From Candidatus Desantisiibacteriota bacterium (GTDB lineage Bacteria > JACRDZ01), in the NCBI GenBank assembly GCA_016209155.1, contig JACQWU010000003.1, positions 1 to 11,752 on the forward strand: a DNA stretch of 11,752 nt, in the 5' to 3' direction. This document shows positions 5,632 to 11,752 of the stretch, in pieces. The position numbers and the translations under genes are program-made. The notes under the pieces are model-generated. The model was given only the letters and a program-made list of their open reading frames with translations. It was not told the DNA's origin and did no database searches. Each line of letters opens with the position of its first letter. Positions within the stretch are counted from its first letter, which is position 1.

Positions 5632-6492
5632 ATGGCGGATTGTTCATCTCTTGAGAAAATGGCTAACACTATCCGTCAGGATATAATAACAATGCTTACG
5701 AATTCCTGTTCCGGACATCCCGGCGGCTCCCTTTCAAGCGCTGATATTCTTACCGTGCTATATTTTCATAAAATGAGAATAAATTCAAAAAATCCCAAAT
5801 GGCCTGACAGAGATCGTTTTGTAATGTCTAAAGGTCATGCAGCACCTGTATTATATGCATCACTTGCGCGTGCGGGTTTTTTTGATGTATCGGAGCTTCT
5901 GACATTACGCAAGCTTGGAAGTATTCTTCAAGGGCATCCCGACTATAAACTTACTCCGGGAGTAGAATGTTCTACCGGTTCGCTTGGACAGGGTCTTTCA
6001 ATAGCCAATGGAATGGCTCTTGCCGGTAAACTTGACAAAAAAGATTATCGTGTTTATGCGCTGATAGGTGACGGAGAAAGTCAGGAAGGGCAGATATGGG
6101 AAGCTGCCATGGCATCTGCTCATTATAAGCTTGACAATCTCTGTGTGATTCAGGATTTTAATGGATTGCAAATAGACGGTCCTGTAGAAGAAGTTATGAA
6201 TGTAAAACCATTACCTGAAAAATGGCGTTCTTTCGGATTTAATGTTCAGGAAATTAACGGACATGATATATCTGAAATAATATCAGCATTTGATAAAGCA
6301 GAGGAAGAAAAAGGAAAACCGAGCATAATTATCGCCAATACAATTAAAGGCAAGGGAGTTTCTTTCATGGAAGGACAATGTAAATATCATGGTACGCCGC
6401 CCACAAAGGAAGAAGGGGACAAATGTCCGGTTCAACCAAATCATCGGTTTTTCGTGATAAGTACCCGTCTCGTTTTTTTAACTTTGGTGTAG
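5632..6492 (+). CDS. Transketolase N-terminal (TPP-binding) subunit, 3' end altered by a junction deletion
   Basis: Split transketolases encode the PP (TPP pyrophosphate-binding) and Pyr domains as separate subunits of the pentose phosphate pathway enzyme that transfers two-carbon ketol units. This is the first subunit. It shows SGHPGGSLSSADIL (27-40), SKGHAAP (66-72), TGSLGQGLSIANGMA (115-129), the TPP/metal motif GDGESQEGQIWEAA (147-160) extending to Asn177, and KGKGVSFMEG near 239-248. Family similarity runs to about Lys264 (PTKEEGDK). The last 22 residues (CPVQPN onward) are unlike the family. They are the start of the C-subunit gene read in the wrong frame. The natural end, about 10-20 residues, is therefore missing. 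The start has a promoter and an AAGGAA ribosome binding site. It overlaps the next frame by 70 bases. Identity is certain, but whether it makes active enzyme is open. Confidence 0.9.
   Translation: MADCSSLEKMANTIRQDIITMLTNSCSGHPGGSLSSADILTVLYFHKMRINSKNPKWPDRDRFVMSKGHAAPVLYASLARAGFFDVSELLTLRKLGSILQGHPDYKLTPGVECSTGSLGQGLSIANGMALAGKLDKKDYRVYALIGDGESQEGQIWEAAMASAHYKLDNLCVIQDFNGLQIDGPVEEVMNVKPLPEKWRSFGFNVQEINGHDISEIISAFDKAEEEKGKPSIIIANTIKGKGVSFMEGQCKYHGTPPTKEEGDKCPVQPNHRFFVISTRLVFLTLV
6411..6418 (+). promoter_or_regulatory. Shine-Dalgarno-like site for the transketolase C-subunit frame
   Basis: AGAAGGGG lies 4 bases before the ATG at 6423, so internal initiation of the second frame is possible. 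It is also ordinary coding sequence of the first subunit (KEEGD), so the match may be accidental. Confidence 0.35.
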
Positions 6493-7277
6493 CTGAACAG
6501 AACATGATGGGTACAGCCGCCGGATTTGCATTGTCCGGAAAAATAGTTTTTGCCAGCTCTTTTGCTATTTTCGCGACCGGCCGTGCATGGGAACAGATAA
6601 GAAACAGCATAGCAAGTCCTAATATAAATGTTAAAATTGTAGGAAGTCACAGTGGTATTTCCGTGGGAGAAGACGGTTCTTCGCATCAGGCACTGGAAGA
6701 TATTGCTTTGATGAGGGTTATTCCGAACATGAAAATAATTGTTCCCGCTGATGCGATAGAAACTGAAAAAGCGGTATTTGCCGCGGCAGAAATCCAGGGA
6801 CCTGTATACATCCGGACATCAAGACCAAAAACGCCGGTAATATTTAACGAGAATTATGAATTTCATCTGGGCAGGGGCGCTGTGATTAGAAAAGGCGCGG
6901 ATATTACAATTATCGCGACCGGTATTATGCTTAATGTTGCTCTGGAAGCAGCGGTAAAATTATTTAATCAAAAGATAGACTGCAGAGTTGTAAATATGCC
7001 GACAATAAAACCTATTGACAGAGAAATAATAATTTCTTCCGCTTCCGAGACAGGAGCAATTTTAACGATCGAAGAACATTCCATTGTCGGTGGACTGGGA
7101 AGCGCTGTGGCAGAAGTACTTGCTGAAGAAAACCGCAATGCTTTTTTTAAAGGTGTGGGTATTCCCGATAAATTTGGACAATCAGGTACTTATGAAGAAC
7201 TCTTCGCTTTTTACGGACTTACGTCAGAAAATATAATGAATGAAGTTCTTGAAATTTTGAAAAAAAAACGAAAATAG
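6423..7277 (+). CDS. Transketolase C-terminal (Pyr/C-domain) subunit, N-terminus missing
   Basis: This 284-residue frame carries the Pyr domain and the C-terminal domain of transketolase. The catalytic Glu is Glu25 in FGVAEQNMMG. Further family blocks are FATGRAWEQIRNS (50-62), SHSGISVGEDGSSHQALEDIALMRVIPNM (74-102), PVYIRTSRPK, and EEHSIVGGLGSAVAEVL near residues 216-232. The first residues, MSGSTKSS, correspond to the SGST segment that in intact subunits follows roughly 30-40 residues (a TREAYG-type helix and a VVLDAD strand). Those are absent here, and the frame is closed by TAA at 6381. The subunit is thus shorter than the usual 310 or so and lacks the opening helix-strand of the Pyr fold. 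It is in the -1 frame relative to its partner. It could be a real deletion, a population variant or an assembly error. Confidence 0.85.
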   Translation: MSGSTKSSVFRDKYPSRFFNFGVAEQNMMGTAAGFALSGKIVFASSFAIFATGRAWEQIRNSIASPNINVKIVGSHSGISVGEDGSSHQALEDIALMRVIPNMKIIVPADAIETEKAVFAAAEIQGPVYIRTSRPKTPVIFNENYEFHLGRGAVIRKGADITIIATGIMLNVALEAAVKLFNQKIDCRVVNMPTIKPIDREIIISSASETGAILTIEEHSIVGGLGSAVAEVLAEENRNAFFKGVGIPDKFGQSGTYEELFAFYGLTSENIMNEVLEILKKKRK

Positions 7278-7279
7278 CG

Positions 7280-7345
7280 GTAGGTTGATAGATCAGAGCA
7301 AATGCTCTAAATCACCTGATTAGCAAGGCTAAAGCCTTGCCCTAC
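7280..7345. repeat. Nested hairpin repeat after the transketolase genes
   Basis: The block is bounded by GTAGG (7280-7284) and CCCTAC (7340-7345). Inside are AGAGCA-AA-TGCTCT (7295-7308), set within ATCAG (7292-7296) and CTGAT (7316-7320), and a GCAAGGCT-AA-AGCCTTGC hairpin (7323-7340). It is REP-like. The second hairpin is strong but is followed by CCTACTTCAG rather than a T-run, so it is weak as an intrinsic terminator. The remaining sequence to the ftsE start at 7447 shows no clear promoter. Confidence 0.75.
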
Positions 7346-7446
7346 TTCAGATTTAGTATAGGGTAACAAAAATTGATGTTTAAACAATTTTAATGCGCTT
7401 GCACTTAATTTCCCTGCTTTTGCTCTCTTATTCGTGATCGGACAAT

Positions 7447-8160
7447 ATGATTATTTTTAATAATGTATCAAAAAAATACGGATCTGCCAATCAGGCTATC
7501 TTTAATACCAGTCTGAAAATTAATGATGGAGAACTTGTATTTTTAGCAGGTTCACCGGGAGCAGGGAAAACAACTTTCATAAAATTAATAGTAGGATTGG
7601 ATAAGCCTGATCAGGGTCAGCTTAATGTAAAAGGCAGAAGTCTTTCTGCATTAAGCTACAGTGGATTGGCATTAGCCCGCCGTGAAATGGGTATTATAAT
7701 GGATGCCTTTAGTTTATTCCCGAATTTAACTCTTGAGGAAAACATAGAATTGCCTCTTCGTATTACCGGGATAACCAAAAAAGAAAGGGAGAAAAAGGTA
7801 CAGGATATTATTGAGCAGTTTGGACTTACGCAAAAACGTCATTTTTTCGGTTATGAACTTCCGTATCAGGAAAAAAAATTGTGTATGACTGCAAGAGCTC
7901 TTGTAACAGAGCCATGTCTTATAATTGCTGATGAGATATTCGATTCTATGCTTCCTGAAAATATAAATATTATAACTCAAAAAATTTTTGACCTGCTCGA
8001 AAAAAATGCAACTGCTGTCATATCTTTAAATCAAGTTGAAATTATTAATGATCTTCCCAAAAGGAAACGATTAATTACTTTTTCTAACGGTAAAATAATC
8101 AAAGACGAAATTTTAAAAGACAGAGCCGAACAACTGGAAGGTATATTGGATAATGTTTAA
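7447..8160 (+). CDS. ftsE: FtsE-like ABC ATPase with degenerate catalytic motifs
   Basis: This 237-residue protein is next to ftsX and overlaps it, so it is the FtsE of an FtsEX complex, which in model bacteria couples ATP use in the cytoplasm to periplasmic amidase activation during division. Walker A GSPGAGKT (35-42) and the Walker B core IIADE (159-163) are intact, and the fold regions FPNLTLEENIELPLR and ARAL are typical. Other motifs are changed: the Q-loop Gln is Asp86 (GIIMDAFSL), the signature LSGGE reads LPYQE (138-142), the DEPTGNLD segment reads DEIFDSML so the D-loop Asp is Leu169, and the H-loop His is Asn195 (ISLNQVE). ATP binding looks possible while hydrolysis looks impaired; that is inference. 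The start at 7447 is bounded by an in-frame TGA at 7435, and its ribosome binding site is poor. Confidence 0.85.
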   Translation: MIIFNNVSKKYGSANQAIFNTSLKINDGELVFLAGSPGAGKTTFIKLIVGLDKPDQGQLNVKGRSLSALSYSGLALARREMGIIMDAFSLFPNLTLEENIELPLRITGITKKEREKKVQDIIEQFGLTQKRHFFGYELPYQEKKLCMTARALVTEPCLIIADEIFDSMLPENINIITQKIFDLLEKNATAVISLNQVEIINDLPKRKRLITFSNGKIIKDEILKDRAEQLEGILDNV

Positions 8161-8995
8161 AAATAATTTTGGATTTTATTTAAAAATGGCAATTTTGTAT
8201 TTAGGTGAAGCACGCTATCCTTATATGTTCATGAATATAATATTTATTTTTTCATTAGTATTATTCGGGATGGGCATTTTAATTCAAAATAATTTTAAAA
8301 ATTTTATTGAGGAGAAAAAAAGCAATTATGAAGTAATGGTATATTTGAAAAAAGATTATGACAAAAATAAATTTTTCAATGCATTAAAAGAATTTCACGG
8401 TCTTAGCAAGGTAACTTATATAAATCCGGAAAAATTTGAAGCTTCTATAAAAACAGAAGATAAAAAAATGGCAAAACTTATAAGTTCACTTTCTTTTAAT
8501 CCGTTCCCCGTTGCATACAGTATTATTTTAAAAAAAGAAGTATGGAGTAAAGATAAGGTAAAAGATCTTGTTGATTTTCTTGCAAAAAAGCCTGAAGTTG
8601 AAGATGTGGATTTCGGGGAGACTGTTATAGATTTTTTAACTGCAATTTTTGTGAACATTGAAAAGGTAACTAAATACATATTGTATGTTCTGGGAATGAT
8701 TGGACTTTTTTCTATGCTTGGGGCAACAATAAACTGTAGAAAGTATCTTACTTCCTCCATTGGAATATTAAAGCTAAGCGGTGCAGGTAAGATTTTTATT
8801 CGAATGCCTTTTATTCTTGCAGGTATTATAATAGGGATAATATCAAGTATTGTAGCTTTAGTATTACTGGCTTCTGTATTTTCATATATTGCAAAAGATG
8901 TCCCTATAATTTTTTTATCATGGTATGATATTTCAATTATTTTTTGCGCAGGGTGTATAATCCCTATATTAGGCAATATTTTTAGTCTTGAGTAA
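8153..8995 (+). CDS. ftsX: FtsX, membrane subunit of the FtsEX division complex
   Basis: This 280-residue protein has the FtsX layout: a short cytoplasmic N-terminus, helix 1 (about 24-46), a periplasmic domain (about 47-170), then three helices (about 173-195, 216-247 and 252-277). The periplasmic domain has the family NPFP motif (116-119) and the EVEDVDFGE segment near 147-156. After helix 2, the RKYLTSSIGILKLSGAGKIFIRMPF stretch (196-220) matches the conserved cytoplasmic loop that contacts FtsE. The gene begins inside the end of ftsE, sharing 8 bases (ATGTTTAA), with GGAAGG about 9 bases upstream, so the two are co-translated. FtsX passes the FtsE signal to EnvC-type activators through its periplasmic domain. 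No truncation is visible. Confidence 0.93.
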   Translation: MFKNNFGFYLKMAILYLGEARYPYMFMNIIFIFSLVLFGMGILIQNNFKNFIEEKKSNYEVMVYLKKDYDKNKFFNALKEFHGLSKVTYINPEKFEASIKTEDKKMAKLISSLSFNPFPVAYSIILKKEVWSKDKVKDLVDFLAKKPEVEDVDFGETVIDFLTAIFVNIEKVTKYILYVLGMIGLFSMLGATINCRKYLTSSIGILKLSGAGKIFIRMPFILAGIIIGIISSIVALVLLASVFSYIAKDVPIIFLSWYDISIIFCAGCIIPILGNIFSLE

Positions 8996-9014
8996 AAAAA
9001 ATATAATGAAAAAT

Positions 9015-9078
9015 GGAACCACAGGTCACAGAGATTTATTCTGTGTTCTCAAATCTATTTAAAGTTTTCTGTGGTTAA
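9015..9078 (+). repeat. CCACAG/CTGTGG inverted repeat, copy 2 (ftsX-envC gap)
   Basis: It begins GGAACCACAGG and ends CTGTGGTTAA, with internal CACAGAG and TCTGTG forming a second complementary pair. Both ends match those of the copy at 4923-4966 on the minus strand, but the middles differ in length and sequence. It fills most of the gap between ftsX and the envC-like gene. Confidence 0.7.
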
Positions 9079-9092
9079 GTTTTGATATTATC

Positions 9093-9099
9093 AGGGTGG
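9093..9099 (+). promoter_or_regulatory. Ribosome binding site deciding the envC-like start
   Basis: AGGGTGG lies 5 bases before the ATG at 9105. A GTG at 9096 in the same frame would begin inside this site and has no Shine-Dalgarno of its own, so ATG 9105 is preferred. Confidence 0.55.
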
Positions 9100-9104
9100 A
9101 CGGA

Positions 9105-9968
9105 ATGGCTATTTTCAATTTGATAGCGGCTGTATTTATTTTTTTCATAGTTTTACCGGATCAGGTTAAGGCTATGGATGAAAACGCGGAAAAAGATAGC
9201 AGCTACATTCAAAATTATAATAAAAAAAAAGATGATTTATCATGGAGTATTAAAGAGTTTTATAAATCAAAAAGTCATGAGAAGATAAAAAATTTAGAGA
9301 ATGGTAAAAAATTAGATTATTTTTTACTTAAACGTAAAACATTAAAAAATATTGTTTATTATTTTTCCATGGATGACTTAAAAGCGGAAAATAAAGAGAA
9401 AGTCCATGATACGCAGGATGATAATCTGGTTAAATTTAAAAAAAATTATAAAAAATTAGCTTTGAATACTGTATCTGAATATAATGAAGCTGTGGAAAAT
9501 TTAAAGAAACTGGTTGAATTTTTTGAAAAAAATTCAACCGGCGGGAATAGCAATGGAAATGTAATAGAATATAGTAATTTGACATGGCCGGTAAGTGGAC
9601 GTATAATCTCCTCATTCGGTCAAAAGAAAATTACCCAGTATAATGCTATTGTATTTGAAAATGGAATAAAAATTAAATCGGATTTCGGGGAGAATATAAG
9701 CGCGGTAGAAAAAGGTGTAGTGGAGTATGCTGATTGGTTGTATGGATTTGGAAAAATATTAATTATTGAACATGGAAATGATTTTTACAGTATATATGGG
9801 TATCTTTCTGAGATTTTAACCGAAAGAGGAGCCGTTGTTTCGCGTAACCAGGTAATAGGTAAGGTTGGAGACAGCGGGACAATTGCAGGGACATGTTTAT
9901 ATTTTGGAATTATAAAATCCGGTAAACCTGTAAATCCCGAGGAATGGCTGTCAAAAGCAAAAGAATAA
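9105..9968 (+). CDS. envC: EnvC-like degenerate LytM (M23) factor
   Basis: From ATG 9105 this is 287 residues: a hydrophobic signal segment (about 2-23, probable cleavage after QVKA), a charged helical region (about 27-144) likely to be coiled coil, and a C-terminal LytM domain (about 158-283). The domain matches M23 peptidases (TWPVSGRIISSFG, ADWLYGFGKILIIEHG, NQVIGKVGDSGT), but every zinc ligand is replaced: HxGxD reads ENGIK (Glu185, Lys189), the YxHL His is Tyr233, and HLHFE reads CLYFG (Cys264, Tyr266). E. coli EnvC is degenerate in the same way and acts by binding FtsX and switching on amidases rather than by cutting peptidoglycan. Position after ftsEX supports this role. The coiled-coil region is much shorter than in E. 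coli EnvC (about 420 residues). The signal segment lacks the usual N-terminal lysines. Confidence 0.85.
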   Translation: MAIFNLIAAVFIFFIVLPDQVKAMDENAEKDSSYIQNYNKKKDDLSWSIKEFYKSKSHEKIKNLENGKKLDYFLLKRKTLKNIVYYFSMDDLKAENKEKVHDTQDDNLVKFKKNYKKLALNTVSEYNEAVENLKKLVEFFEKNSTGGNSNGNVIEYSNLTWPVSGRIISSFGQKKITQYNAIVFENGIKIKSDFGENISAVEKGVVEYADWLYGFGKILIIEHGNDFYSIYGYLSEILTERGAVVSRNQVIGKVGDSGTIAGTCLYFGIIKSGKPVNPEEWLSKAKE

Positions 9969-10005
9969 TATATCGTTTTAATTCAAAGAATAGGAGTGAA
10001 GTTAA

Positions 10006-11343
10006 ATGAAAAAAAGTTTTATTAAATGGATAAGTGTATTATTTTTTATTTTATTTTTGGGAGCTGGATTTGCGTTATGGGGTGCGTCAGCGCAGCACAC
10101 TAAAAGTATTTATGAAGATTTGAAAAATTTTTCAGACGTACTTTCTTTAATTCAGGAAAATTATGTAGATGAAATTTTATCTCAGGATCTGATAAAGGGT
10201 GCAATTAGGGGTATGATGGGAACTCTTGATCCTCACAGTCAATATATGGAAAAAGAAGAATATAACGACCTTAAGGTTCAGACCAAAGGGGAATTTGGCG
10301 GTTTGGGAATTGTTGTTACAATAAAAGATAATCTGCTTACGGTAATATCTCCGATTGAAGATACTCCGGCATTTAAAGCTGGAATTATGGCAGGTGACAG
10401 AATAGTTAAAATAGAAGATGAATATACTAAAGATATGACTTTATATGAAGCTATCGGTAAAATGCGCGGTGAATCCGGAACAAAAATAAATATAAGTATT
10501 TATAGAGAAGGGCATGCGGATTTAATCCAATTTACGCTTATTAGGGCGAAAATCCCTATGGTTTCCGTTAAATATCACATGGTTAAAGATAATGTCGGGT
10601 ATATAAAAATCAGCGAATTTAAATCAAAAACCGGTGAAGAATTGGAAAAAGCACTTAAGGATCTGGAAAAGCAGGGAATGCAATCTTTGGTATTGGATTT
10701 GAGGCATAATCCGGGCGGGCTTCTTAATGTAGCAGTTGAAGTGGCAAATAAATTTATTTCCCGCGGCAGATTAATAGTTTATACCAAAGGAAGAATAGAG
10801 GGTCAAAATATGCAATTTTTTGCTGACAAGGAACCTTCTCATCCGAATTTTCCTCTGGTAATCCTTGTAAATATGGGAAGCGCCAGCGCTTCTGAAATTG
10901 TTGCAGGAGCTGTTCAGGATTGGAACCGGGGGGCGCTGGTTGGGACAAAAACATTTGGGAAAGGTTCCGTACAGAGCATTATTCCACTTGGTGAAAGCGG
11001 AGCCTCCGGTTTGAGATTAACTACAGCCAAATACTATACTCCAAGCGGACGATGTATACACGGGGAAGGAATTATGCCTGATATTAATATAGAAATGTCT
11101 ACAGATCAGCAGCTAAAAATTTATAAACAGGAAAGCGAAGAAGAGAATATTAAAGTCAATGAAAAACAGAGACAATATCTTAAAGATACTATTGATAGTA
11201 CTAGTGTTGAATTAAGACAGAAACCGGAAGAACAAAAAAATAATGAAATAGAAAAAGTTTCTGATATTCAACTGGACATTGCTGTTGATATTCTTAAAGC
11301 TCAATATTTATTCACTAAAAGTAAATTTGAGTCATTATTATAA
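10006..11343 (+). CDS. ctpA: CtpA, S41-family carboxyl-terminal processing protease
   Basis: This 445-residue protein has an uncleaved or cleavable N-terminal signal (about 4-29), an N-terminal helical region, a PDZ domain (about 96-180, GGLGIVVTIKDN then PAFKAGIMAGDRIVKI) and the S41 catalytic core. Catalysis uses a Ser-Lys dyad: Ser294 in GSASASEI and Lys319 in TFGKGSVQ, 25 residues apart as in E. coli Prc (452/477), with the supporting Gln323. The LDLRHNPGGLL segment (230-240) is also typical. The last about 80 residues are charged and less conserved. Such proteases trim or degrade periplasmic proteins, often ones that act on peptidoglycan, and the gene commonly sits beside envC-like genes. 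A good AGGAG (9993-9997) lies 8 bases before the ATG, and it begins 37 bases after the envC-like stop. Confidence 0.97.
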   Translation: MKKSFIKWISVLFFILFLGAGFALWGASAQHTKSIYEDLKNFSDVLSLIQENYVDEILSQDLIKGAIRGMMGTLDPHSQYMEKEEYNDLKVQTKGEFGGLGIVVTIKDNLLTVISPIEDTPAFKAGIMAGDRIVKIEDEYTKDMTLYEAIGKMRGESGTKINISIYREGHADLIQFTLIRAKIPMVSVKYHMVKDNVGYIKISEFKSKTGEELEKALKDLEKQGMQSLVLDLRHNPGGLLNVAVEVANKFISRGRLIVYTKGRIEGQNMQFFADKEPSHPNFPLVILVNMGSASASEIVAGAVQDWNRGALVGTKTFGKGSVQSIIPLGESGASGLRLTTAKYYTPSGRCIHGEGIMPDINIEMSTDQQLKIYKQESEEENIKVNEKQRQYLKDTIDSTSVELRQKPEEQKNNEIEKVSDIQLDIAVDILKAQYLFTKSKFESLL

Positions 11344-11345
11344 AA

Positions 11346-11426
11346 TTCAGGCGGATAGACTGAAGGCGGAAGGCTTTTAGGTTTAAATCATCTAATATCC
11401 TTCAGCCTTCAGATTAAATACCTGAA
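11346..11426 (+). repeat. CTTCAG-rich inverted repeat, copy 2 (after ctpA)
   Basis: This begins TTCAGG 2 bases after the ctpA stop and ends CCTGAA, so the two ends are exactly complementary. Internal blocks ATAGACTGAAG (11355-11365), GAAGGCTTTTAGG (11369-11381), CTAAT (11392-11396) and CCTTCAGCCTTCAG (11399-11412) are identical to the reverse complement of 1245-1327. No T-run follows, so it is not a typical terminator. Confidence 0.85.
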
Positions 11427-11448
11427 TAGCTATGCTTGGGAATAATTA

Positions 11449-11752
11449 ATGGCAAAAAAAAATAAGAAAAGCAAAAAATGGGTATTCTGGCTGGTTCTTT
11501 TTTTATTAGCAGGGATCTTCTATTTTTTTTTAAAATCTGACAAAAAGCCTTCTTTTATTTCAAAAATTGAAAATATTATTACTTCTTTTTTGCCCGGTAA
11601 GGATCTAACCCAAAAAAGTTTAAAGATCGATCAGGCAGTTACGCGAACACTGGATAAGTTAGGGATTGAAGATAAAGATGTGATTGAAGAATATAGAGAA
11701 GAGAAGAAAGGATTTGGGAAAACATGGATACAGATAAACAGAAAAATTTCCA
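11449..11752 (+). CDS. Membrane-anchored protein, possibly divergent polysaccharide deacetylase (3' end cut by window edge)
   Basis: From ATG 11449 the frame stays open to the window end, giving 101 codons. A lysine-rich start (MAKKNKKSKK) is followed by one membrane helix (about 11-28), with the remainder predicted periplasmic and charged. The visible stretch IDQAVTRTLDKLGIEDKDVIEEYREEKKGFGKTWIQINRKI resembles the linker that precedes the catalytic domain in divergent polysaccharide deacetylases (YibQ/DUF610 type). Genes of that family often follow envC and ctpA. The catalytic domain itself is out of view, so the family call rests on context and a weak resemblance. The ribosome binding site is weak (GGGAA). 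The CTTCAG repeat lies between it and ctpA. Confidence 0.5.
   Translation, partial: MAKKNKKSKKWVFWLVLFLLAGIFYFFLKSDKKPSFISKIENIITSFLPGKDLTQKSLKIDQAVTRTLDKLGIEDKDVIEEYREEKKGFGKTWIQINRKIS

Noticed and set aside
6384-6492. Programmed -1 frameshift joining the transketolase subunits
   Set aside because: No slippery heptamer of the X XXY YYZ type is in the zero frame of the overlap, and a fused product would still lack the start of the Pyr domain. A deletion explains the facts better.
7323-7340. Intrinsic terminator after transketolase
   Set aside because: The stem is good but no T-run follows on either strand in the needed place.
7346-7446. Promoter for ftsE
   Set aside because: TTG-like hexamers occur but none has a good -10 box at 16-18 bases.
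8416-8976. 186-codon minus-strand frame opposite ftsX
   Set aside because: It is long, but lies entirely inside ftsX, which has clear family motifs and an overlap with ftsE; its product shows no family signature.
9096-9104. GTG at 9096 as the start of the envC-like gene
   Set aside because: It falls inside the AGGGTGG ribosome binding site that serves ATG 9105 and has no site of its own.

Overview
This is an AT-rich bacterial window carrying two divergent gene blocks with almost no unassigned coding space. The organism is a Gram-negative bacterium with a periplasm, because it has Ccm cytochrome c maturation, FtsEX-EnvC and a CtpA-type periplasmic protease. Two features point to Desulfobacterota (former Deltaproteobacteria) or an allied uncultivated lineage: the cysteine-type CcmE and the order ftsE-ftsX-envC-ctpA followed by a probable deacetylase gene. 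This placement is an inference and no marker gene settles it.

Left block, minus strand (5372 down to 1): a cytochrome c maturation operon in the order ccmE, ccmF, ccmH-like, small ccmI-like, ccmA, ccmB, ccmC. The ccmC gene runs off the left edge. CcmA and CcmB form the ABC core and CcmC is the haem-handling partner that loads CcmE. CcmF with CcmH is expected to ligate haem to apocytochrome. The set is a variant: CcmE has a Cys in a CxxxY motif where the usual haem-binding His sits, the CcmH homologue keeps only one cysteine, and no ccmG or ccmD lies between these genes.

The 259 bp divergent spacer (5373-5631) has a convincing sigma70-type promoter for the plus strand and a candidate for the minus strand.

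Right block, plus strand: a two-gene transketolase (N-subunit 5632-6492, C-subunit from 6423) whose junction looks deleted. The native end of the first subunit and the start of the second are missing, and the two reading frames overlap. A repeat-filled gap follows, then ftsE, ftsX, an envC-like gene, ctpA and the start of a membrane-anchored protein, probably a divergent polysaccharide deacetylase. FtsEX is an inner-membrane complex that in model bacteria controls periplasmic amidases through EnvC. Here FtsE has lost several ABC motifs while keeping Walker A and the Walker B Asp-Glu, and the EnvC-like protein has lost every LytM zinc ligand.

The other striking property is the intergenic DNA. 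Most gaps contain short palindromic repeats of different families: a 7/14 bp minisatellite with an inverted arm (437-549), an about 80 bp CTTCAG-rich inverted repeat in two copies (1245-1327 and 11346-11426), a perfect 28 bp palindrome (2400-2427), a CCACAG/CTGTGG repeat in two diverged copies (4923-4966 and 9015-9078), and nested hairpins at 7280-7345. Four of the six junctions inside the ccm operon hold one. No tRNA, rRNA, CRISPR array, insertion sequence or riboswitch was recognised.
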